The position numbers and the translations under genes were made by a program. DNA of 64,000 bases, taken from the IMG/VR virus record IMGVR_UViG_3300020446_000003, positions 1 through 64,000 of that record. One strand, written 5' to 3'. Under the pieces are notes generated by a model. It was not told the DNA's origin, made no database searches, and saw only the letters and a program-made list of their open reading frames with translations. Origin of the DNA: a virus. Below are positions 29,176-34,988 of the stretch, piece by piece (position 1 is the stretch's first letter; the number at the start of each line of letters is the position of its first letter).

Positions 29176-30294
29176 AGATTTATTAAGATTTTCCGCTTCA
29201 CCTGCTTTTAGTTCTAATTGTTTAGCATTACTTAGTCTTTCCAATCTAGCGTCTAAATCTTCTAACAATTTACCTTGTTCTTCTTTACCTTCACTTAATA
29301 AACTATCATAATCCATAGTTAATTCAGAGTCAGGAACTTTTATTGCCCCACTAAATTTACCTCTTACTCTTCCTAAGGCTTCTTTAAACAATGCCGTAAG
29401 ATATCTTCTTACCCATACTCTAGTTGGTTCGTTTAAATCAGAGTACATTAGTTTTGAAAGGGGTACATCATTAGGTAATTTTATAATATCTTTATTTTCA
29501 TTTAAACATAAATTTATTTCATCTTCGGACATTCCATTAGTATCATAATAATAATACCATACTTTAGTACCTGCTAACCCTACTTGGCTACCAACTAAAC
29601 CACCAGCACTAAAAGATAGTCTACTTCCTGGTATCGGCATTAAATGTAATAATCTAGTACCATTCGGTCCTGCGGTAACTTTATATGTTAATTGACTTCT
29701 AAGTAATTTGGATTTTAAACTAAAATCAGATGCTCTTAATAATACATCAAAAGCGGGTGCAACATAAAAACCACCATTACCTAATCCTCCACCTTGTCCC
29801 CAACCTGCGTAAGGTACTTGTCCAAATCCTCCACCAAATCCGTAGTCTCCAAAACCAGCAAATGAATAGAGTGCATGATCTGTACTATTAGGTGTAATCC
29901 ATAAAATTTCATTTACTTCTCTACCACCTGGTATTTGATAAACTTGTTTACCTGCTTCAATGGTTACGTAATCTTTTTTTAATTCCCAAGGTCCTCTATC
30001 TTGTAACCCTACTTGTTTAGAATATGCATAGGTAAATCTACTTTCAAAATCTAATGAACGTGTAGTAAGTGCAAATGCAATATCTATTTTACTTGCATCA
30101 TTACCTAATAAAGATGACCACTGATTTTCTATTAACCAATCTTGTACTCTTTGTGCATAATCTTCAATTGCAGTTTCTAATAACGAACACATTTGATCGT
30201 TATCTAACTCAATTTTTCTAATCGGTGCACCTAATCGATGTTTTATTAATGTAAATAATTCATCTTTTAATTTATCATTTAATGCATTTCCCAT
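29140..30294 (-). CDS. Probable neck / head-tail connector protein (gp13-like), 384 aa
   Basis: The N-terminal 70 residues are helical (LFTLIKHRLGAPIRKIELD, then LLETAIEDYAQRVQDWLIEN), as in phage head-tail adaptors and T4-like neck proteins. The middle carries a beta region and a Gly-rich loop at about 148-178. The end is helical again (RVWVRRYLTALFKEALGRVR, then a charged coiled coil near 340-370). I assign it as gp13-like from this pattern and because gp14/gp15-like, sheath and tube genes lie nearby. It is on the opposite strand from them. Its 3' end overlaps the polymerase gene by 36 bases, and a late-type motif lies 11 bases before its ATG. Confidence 0.55.
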   Translation of the reverse strand: MGNALNDKLKDELFTLIKHRLGAPIRKIELDNDQMCSLLETAIEDYAQRVQDWLIENQWSSLLGNDASKIDIAFALTTRSLDFESRFTYAYSKQVGLQDRGPWELKKDYVTIEAGKQVYQIPGGREVNEILWITPNSTDHALYSFAGFGDYGFGGGFGQVPYAGWGQGGGLGNGGFYVAPAFDVLLRASDFSLKSKLLRSQLTYKVTAGPNGTRLLHLMPIPGSRLSFSAGGLVGSQVGLAGTKVWYYYYDTNGMSEDEINLCLNENKDIIKLPNDVPLSKLMYSDLNEPTRVWVRRYLTALFKEALGRVRGKFSGAIKVPDSELTMDYDSLLSEGKEEQGKLLEDLDARLERLSNAKQLELKAGEAENLNKSLQYRPLGLFVI

Positions 30295-30305
30295 AATTTA
30301 TACTA

Positions 30306-30320
30306 TTTATTTATAAATAT
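30306..30320 (-). promoter_or_regulatory. Putative late promoter of the neck gene
   Basis: The minus strand reads ATATTTATAAATAAA, 11 bases before the ATG of the neck-like gene at 30294. It lies back-to-back with the plus-strand motif at 30325-30332. Confidence 0.5.
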
Positions 30321-30324
30321 TAAG

Positions 30325-30332
30325 ATATTTAT
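30325..30332 (+). promoter_or_regulatory. Putative late promoter with almost no leader
   Basis: ATATTTAT ends only 3 bases before the first ATG at 30336 and 6 before the second at 30339. If this is the -10 element, transcription would begin at or near the second ATG, giving a leaderless or nearly leaderless message. Confidence 0.4.
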
Positions 30333-30335
30333 TAA

Positions 30336-30746
30336 ATGATGAAAAGAAACCTAATAAAAAAAATTTTAAGAGAAGAAACTACTTATGAAGTAGAAAAAAA
30401 TCTTTTTCCTTATACCAAAACAGATACACACACTTCTACTGATATCTCAGTTGGGTTAATGCATAAAGCAATGAATCATTTGGCATCTGCCCTTAGAGAT
30501 ATAGAGGCAGCAATACAATTCGCATATGAAGCAGATACAAATAATGAAGATTTAATTGAAGGTTTAGAAGATATAAGGAAATCATTATTACATGGAAGTG
30601 GACAAGGTGCAGGATGGGACGGTACAGAGGAACACGATAATATAATTAATGAGTTAGGTTCATTAATTGATAAATATAGTGATAGTAATGATAATTTTAA
30701 TATTAATGGTTATCACGATCAGAAAGCTCCCGAAGGTACTCCCTAA
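30336..30746 (+). CDS. Hypothetical protein, 136 aa, helical
   Basis: No family recognised. The first 20 residues (MMKRNLIKKILREETTYEVE) form a basic amphipathic helix that ends in acidic residues, similar in style to the N-terminal peptides of the genes at 38724, 42898, 43759 and 61278. The centre is helical (MHKAMNHLASALRDIEAAIQ) and the end is acidic and polar. The start is uncertain: ATG 30339 may be used instead of 30336, given the upstream motif. The last 44 bases overlap the convergent glutaredoxin gene. Confidence 0.65.
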   Translation: MMKRNLIKKILREETTYEVEKNLFPYTKTDTHTSTDISVGLMHKAMNHLASALRDIEAAIQFAYEADTNNEDLIEGLEDIRKSLLHGSGQGAGWDGTEEHDNIINELGSLIDKYSDSNDNFNINGYHDQKAPEGTP

Positions 30747-30990
30747 TTAAAATTACTGCATCATCAATCTTTTTAAATGTTCTTTCTGGAAGAAATGCTT
30801 TTTTACCTATAACGATTGCAGGTAAGTAATCACTTTCTACTTTTTTTGAGAATGATTCATATAAAACCTCATTTTCAGATTGGTCTACATCTATTTCTTT
30901 AAATTCAATATTAGATTCCTTAAGTTGTGATTTTAAATTATCACAATGAGGACATCCTTTCATACTAAATACTATTGGTGTTACTTTCAT
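30703..30990 (-). CDS. Glutaredoxin-like protein, 95 aa
   Basis: Small thioredoxin-fold protein. The active site is FSMKGCPHCDNLKSQL, with the CxxC motif C-P-H-C near residues 13-16 at the end of the first strand. EFKEIDVD is the second strand, DYLPAIVIGKKAF carries the expected cis-Pro segment, and the C-terminal helix follows. Size (95 aa) is typical of phage glutaredoxins, which keep ribonucleotide reductase or other enzymes reduced. No reductase gene is in this window. Its start overlaps the end of the helicase gene by 26 bases, so the two are probably co-transcribed. Confidence 0.85.
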   Translation of the reverse strand: MKVTPIVFSMKGCPHCDNLKSQLKESNIEFKEIDVDQSENEVLYESFSKKVESDYLPAIVIGKKAFLPERTFKKIDDAVILIREYLRELSDRDNH

Positions 30991-32791
30991 TTTCTATTTT
31001 TTTTATAAATTCTGTTATTATATCTTCTTCACCCATTATTGTTCCTATTATTTTCTTTTTTTCGTTTAAAATATCCCATACTAATGTATCTATAGTATCA
31101 TCTATTAACATATAATAAATATTAACAGTTTTGTTTTGCCCAATTCTATATGCTCTATCTTCTGCTTGTTCATGATTACCAGGAACCCAGTCTAACGAAT
31201 TCATAATAACTATTTCTGCAGCAGTTAAAGTTAATCCTACACCCGCAGCCTTTATTTGTCCTACAAAAACTTTACAGTTATCATCTTCTTGAAATCTATC
31301 AACCGCTAATTGTTTTTGTTTTTCGGACATTCCTCCTCTGATACAAACACATTTGTCTCCAAAGTGTCTAATAAAAGCATCCATCTCATCATTAAAATTA
31401 CAAAATATTATAGTTTTTTTATCTAACTCTAAAGCTTCTTCAACCTTTTCTATTGTATAAGGTACAGTTTCCATTGCGATAAAAGTTCTTAACAAAGTAG
31501 CTTCTACTAAATCTCTTGCTGGATTACCTTTTTTACCGTCTATTTTTCTTTGTGCTAAATATTCTTCCCATACATTTTTATAACCATCTACATTTTGTAA
31601 TTCTAAATAAATTGGTGTTATAAGTTTATCTGGTAAATCTAATACTTCTTCTTTTTTACGTCTCAAAATAGTTCTTTTTGTTTTCTGTGCTAATTCTTCT
31701 AAATTAGACGCACCTTTAGTAACCCAAACAAATCTACCACCTTTTTTAAATCTAACACCTTCACAATATGTTCTAGCATAATGAACCCAATTATTAGCAA
31801 CACTACACTCTATTATTGATAATAAGTTATAATAATCCATAGGACGATTAGCTATAGGTGTACCTGTTAATAACCAACATCTTTTAGGTGAAAATCTTTT
31901 GGATATATCTTTTAAAATTTTACCTCTAATACTTTTATGGTTTTTAACAAAGTGAGCTTCATCTAAAATAATTAAATCAGGATTAAATTCAACTATTTCT
32001 CTTCTTAATTCCCATTCTTCATATTTTTTACCCCTTTCTTCTATTGTGTGGAAATTTTTAAGTATGTCATAATTTATAATAGTAAATCTATTTGGATCCC
32101 AATGTTTACCTTTTATTATAGAAACATCTTCACAGAAATTTTGTACTTCTCTCATCCAATTAATCTTCAAAGATGCAGGACAAACAATTAAAACTCTTTC
32201 TGCACCACATTCTAATGCGGCAACAATAGATTGGTAAGTTTTACCTAATCCCATATCATCCGCTAAAATACATTTTTTATTTTTTAATAAAAATTCTATC
32301 CCTTCTTCTTGATGTTTAAACGCCCTCCATCCTCTTTTATCTAAATCAATATATTTTTCAAAATCTACTTCTACATCTATTTCTTCATAATGTATATCCT
32401 CAATTAATTGAGTTTTAGGAATCCATATTAATTTAACTTCTTTTTGATTTTTATAAAATTTACATATTGCATGTATTGCTTTATCACTTTCTGCCAAAAT
32501 AGTTTCTACTAATATTTTTGAAATAGGTACTTTTAATTTATATTCTTCTTGCAGTTGATTGGAATAGTATTCTGTTAATTTTACAACTTTATTGATTGTT
32601 TTAGGAATATAATTAAAGTAATTAGTAATATATTTTGTTTGACTATTAGTTAAGAAATAAGACTTTTCCGTTTGGTATTTTTTCTTTATATAATTAATAT
32701 AAGGATTTTTACCTTCATATGTCACTAACAGTTCTTCTATTTTTAATCCCTTTATGTCTTTTATGTCTAACATATTTCTAATTATAATCAT
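30965..32791 (-). CDS. SNF2-family DNA helicase/translocase, 608 aa
   Basis: ATP-driven dsDNA translocase of the SNF2/SMARCAL1 type. The helicase core starts near 155: Q-motif-like RAFKHQEEGIEFLL, Walker A DDMGLGKT at 178-185, motif Ia VLIVCPASLKINW, Walker B ILDEAH at 275-280, motif III LLTGTPIANRP, and in the second lobe GVGLTLTAA and QAEDRAYRIGQ. The N-terminal 150 residues are a poorly conserved extension. Such enzymes in phages remodel forks or recombination intermediates, the job UvsW has in T4. The start could instead be the Met at residue 7. A shared palindromic motif at 32804 separates it from the divergent structural gene. Confidence 0.9.
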   Translation of the reverse strand: MIIIRNMLDIKDIKGLKIEELLVTYEGKNPYINYIKKKYQTEKSYFLTNSQTKYITNYFNYIPKTINKVVKLTEYYSNQLQEEYKLKVPISKILVETILAESDKAIHAICKFYKNQKEVKLIWIPKTQLIEDIHYEEIDVEVDFEKYIDLDKRGWRAFKHQEEGIEFLLKNKKCILADDMGLGKTYQSIVAALECGAERVLIVCPASLKINWMREVQNFCEDVSIIKGKHWDPNRFTIINYDILKNFHTIEERGKKYEEWELRREIVEFNPDLIILDEAHFVKNHKSIRGKILKDISKRFSPKRCWLLTGTPIANRPMDYYNLLSIIECSVANNWVHYARTYCEGVRFKKGGRFVWVTKGASNLEELAQKTKRTILRRKKEEVLDLPDKLITPIYLELQNVDGYKNVWEEYLAQRKIDGKKGNPARDLVEATLLRTFIAMETVPYTIEKVEEALELDKKTIIFCNFNDEMDAFIRHFGDKCVCIRGGMSEKQKQLAVDRFQEDDNCKVFVGQIKAAGVGLTLTAAEIVIMNSLDWVPGNHEQAEDRAYRIGQNKTVNIYYMLIDDTIDTLVWDILNEKKKIIGTIMGEEDIITEFIKKIENESNTNSI

Positions 32792-32803
32792 TTTTTTGCA
32801 AAG

Positions 32804-32817
32804 TATAAATATTTATA
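32804..32817. promoter_or_regulatory. Palindromic divergent late-type promoter
   Basis: TATAAATATTTATA is a perfect 14-base palindrome. It contains ATATTTAT on both strands, and also TATAAATA, the T4 late-promoter sequence, on both strands. It lies 12 bases from the plus-strand ATG at 32830 and 12 from the minus-strand start at 32791, so one element could serve both genes. Confidence 0.55.
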
Positions 32818-32829
32818 GAAAAAAGATAC

Positions 32830-33351
32830 ATGAAATATAACAGAAAAGTACCAATTACGAGAGTAAATAAGTTTTTTTCACAAGAAGATTTTAATTTAGA
32901 GGTAAATTTTGGTAGAGAATGGCTTGAAGGAGATATTAATATTAAAGTTGTTCTTTTTCAAGTTGATCAAGGTAAATCATTAACGGATGATATATACGGA
33001 GAAGCAGCACCTAATGAAATAAGATTTAAAACGCCTGTGGAAATAACTGTTAATTTTCAAATGGAATCTCCTAAAAATGAAGCTTGGAATCCTAATGGTA
33101 GTTTAAGACATTTAGAACACGGTAATCTAACTTTGGGTGTCTATCAATCACATTTAGATGAATTGGGGGTTGAAATAAATTACGGTGATTATATAGGGTA
33201 TCCAGAAACTGAGGATAAAATGACTTATTGGACAGTATCTAATAATGGTATAATAACATCAGACAACGCACACACTATAGCAGGATATAAAGGATTTTAC
33301 AGAACTGTGACATGTGTACCGACTCCTGAAGATGAATTTAAAGGTATTTAA
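32830..33351 (+). CDS. Probable neck protein (gp14-like), 173 aa
   Basis: A single beta-rich domain. The segment KVVLFQVDQGKSLTDDIYGE, then RFKTPVEITVNFQMES, and later LGVEINYGDYIGYPET follow the pattern of T4-like gp14 and related head-completion proteins (an IYGE turn, a PVEI strand, and a GDYIGY strand). T4 gp14 is longer (256 aa). It is followed after 5 bases by a gp15-like gene and then by the sheath, the gene order seen in T4-like phages, which supports a role in closing the head or the neck. The family call rests on visual pattern and context only. Confidence 0.55.
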   Translation: MKYNRKVPITRVNKFFSQEDFNLEVNFGREWLEGDINIKVVLFQVDQGKSLTDDIYGEAAPNEIRFKTPVEITVNFQMESPKNEAWNPNGSLRHLEHGNLTLGVYQSHLDELGVEINYGDYIGYPETEDKMTYWTVSNNGIITSDNAHTIAGYKGFYRTVTCVPTPEDEFKGI

Positions 33352-33356
33352 TATAA

Positions 33357-34388
33357 ATGGGACTTCCTAAAAATTATAGAAAAAATTTAAAATTTACGCC
33401 TACACCACAAGGTTTTGAAGCCCGACAAGGAATTTTGAATGATATTGCGAATCCGGGAACGTATCTTCCTAAAGGTATTTTACATGAAGATATGGACAGA
33501 GAATTTGTTCAATATATGGAAGACGATATAACTTTAGTATTGAATGGTGAAAAAGTACCAGTTATTTTCTTAAGTATACAAAGATGGGCAGAGTTTGCAA
33601 AAACTTGGCAATTTTCGGATGAATACAAAAATATAACAATGCCTTTTATTACTATAATAAGAAAACCAGACGCACAAACAGGAACTAATTATGCAGGAAA
33701 ATTTAATGTGCCTGGTAAACCTACTTTTACATATATGAAAATACCTACATGGGATGGTAACATAAAAAGTTTTGACATTTATAAAATACCACAACCTGTT
33801 TCAGTAGATTTAAATTATGAAGTGAGATTATTTTGTACTAGAATGAGGGATTTAAATATATTAAATAGATTGATGTTAGATTCATTTTCTGCGGGTGAAA
33901 AATATATAAGAGTAAATGGACACCCAATTCCTCTTATGATGGACAATATTGGTGATGAGAGTTCCATACAAAATTTAGATGAAAAAAGATATTACGTACA
34001 ATTATTTAGTATTAAAATGTTAGGTTATTTATTAGATCCTAAACAATTTGAGGTTACACCTGCAATTAGTAGAGCAATTAACTTCTTTGAGGTTAGTGAA
34101 AATGTACATTATGCGGCATTTCAGATTAAACCGAGGGAAGAAGATACCTCAATTGAAATCAACATACAATATGCACCAGGAATTAATGTTTTCCAATTGG
34201 TAGTTGAAAATGATACAGAATATAACAATATTTCTCAACAAAATATTAGTTCTTTTACTATAACTGTAGATGGAGAAGTGAAAAACTTACCTTTTGAAGT
34301 GACATATGGACAAACATTAGAAATAAACATAACAAAATTAGATGTGGCAAATACCGCATTTCTTACATTAATAGGTAATACAAAATGA
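33357..34388 (+). CDS. Probable tail terminator / sheath stabiliser (gp15-like), 343 aa
   Basis: Residues 1-240 form an alpha/beta domain that includes VIFLSIQRWAEFAKTWQF, RLFCTRMRDLNILNRLML and GYLLDPKQFEV. This matches the placement, and broadly the style, of gp15-like tail-completion proteins that cap the tube and sheath. The last 100 residues (from SIEINIQYAPGINVFQLVV) look like an added Ig-like beta domain absent from T4 gp15 (272 aa). Gene order neck, then this protein, then sheath supports the call. The stop overlaps the next start as ATGA. Alternative: a neck accessory protein. Confidence 0.5.
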   Translation: MGLPKNYRKNLKFTPTPQGFEARQGILNDIANPGTYLPKGILHEDMDREFVQYMEDDITLVLNGEKVPVIFLSIQRWAEFAKTWQFSDEYKNITMPFITIIRKPDAQTGTNYAGKFNVPGKPTFTYMKIPTWDGNIKSFDIYKIPQPVSVDLNYEVRLFCTRMRDLNILNRLMLDSFSAGEKYIRVNGHPIPLMMDNIGDESSIQNLDEKRYYVQLFSIKMLGYLLDPKQFEVTPAISRAINFFEVSENVHYAAFQIKPREEDTSIEINIQYAPGINVFQLVVENDTEYNNISQQNISSFTITVDGEVKNLPFEVTYGQTLEINITKLDVANTAFLTLIGNTK

Positions 34389-34684
34389 AAAGGATTATAA
34401 GAAATTATGTTGTTAGAGACCCAAAACCTATTTTGGATACACTTATAGGTGGTGGTGTAATCAATAATTATCAAGCATTAACTTTTAACCCTTCTGTTGA
34501 TGGGCAAATTATATTTGAAGAAATAATTGATTTAGATATAAGTGATGTAAATAAAACTGAATTATACATAAACGGTATAAGATATCATATAGGGAAGGAT
34601 TACCAAATAGAAAATAGAAAATTGAAGTGGGAAGGTAGTTTTAATTTAGAAACTTCTTATAATTTAGTTTTTATTGCGAGATAA
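34385..34684 (+). CDS. Hypothetical small beta-rich protein, 99 aa
   Basis: The gene overlaps the gp15-like stop (ATGA at 34385-34388), so translation is coupled. The protein has beta-strand-like segments (IFEEIIDLDI, ELYINGIRYHI, KLKWEGSFNL, YNLVFIAR) resembling small decoration domains seen in phage tail proteins (a -D-x-x-VNGIRY-L-x-x-DY-pattern). A role at the neck or tail tip is likely from context, with no catalytic residues visible. Confidence 0.65.
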   Translation: MKRIIRNYVVRDPKPILDTLIGGGVINNYQALTFNPSVDGQIIFEEIIDLDISDVNKTELYINGIRYHIGKDYQIENRKLKWEGSFNLETSYNLVFIAR

Positions 34685-34685
34685 A

Positions 34686-34844
34686 CTATTTAAGTATTTC
34701 TCCATATAAATCTTTTTTGGGTATACATTTCTCTTTAATTATTTTTTCCACAAATGCAAACATTTTCAATCCATTTTCCTCACAATAAGTTTTTAATAAT
34801 AAATGAGTTTTAGGGGTTATTTTTAGATTTTTAGTCCTTTTCAT
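34686..34844 (-). CDS. Ribbon-helix-helix regulator, 52 aa
   Basis: A 52-residue frame from ATG 34844-34842 to TAG 34688-34686, placed antisense between two structural genes. The protein starts MKRTKNLKITPKTHLLLKTY and fits the ribbon-helix-helix pattern: a short strand (KNLKIT), helix 1 (PKTHLLLKTYCEENG) and helix 2 (KMFAFVEKIIKEKC). This is the Arc/MetJ-type DNA-binding fold, which works as a dimer on short half-sites. Three AGTATGA half-sites lie 17-47 bases upstream of its start, so autoregulation is plausible. It may also act on the sheath promoter beyond them. The fold assignment is by pattern; the small size is normal for the family. Confidence 0.75.
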   Translation of the reverse strand: MKRTKNLKITPKTHLLLKTYCEENGLKMFAFVEKIIKEKCIPKKDLYGEILK

Positions 34845-34860
34845 AGTTGTTTTTTATATA

Positions 34861-34891
34861 AGTATGATAAAAGTATGAAAAATATCATACT
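34861..34891. promoter_or_regulatory. Putative operator for the RHH regulator
   Basis: AGTATGATA (34861-34869) and its inverse TATCATACT (34883-34891) flank another AGTATGA (34872-34878). The first two same-strand half-sites are 11 bases apart, about one helical turn, as expected for side-by-side RHH dimers. The site lies between the RHH gene and the late-type motif of the sheath gene. Confidence 0.55.
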
Positions 34892-34938
34892 AAATATCTT
34901 AATATTAAAATAAATCACTTACTTTCAAAAATAATTGC

Positions 34939-34952
34939 ATATTTATAATAAA
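34939..34952 (+). promoter_or_regulatory. Putative late promoter of the sheath gene
   Basis: ATATTTATAATAAA lies 36 bases upstream of the sheath ATG. The leader is A-rich with no Shine-Dalgarno sequence, typical for abundant proteins in Bacteroidota and their phages. Confidence 0.55.
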
Positions 34953-34988
34953 AACAAAATAATAAAAAAGATTAAAATAAAAAATTAA

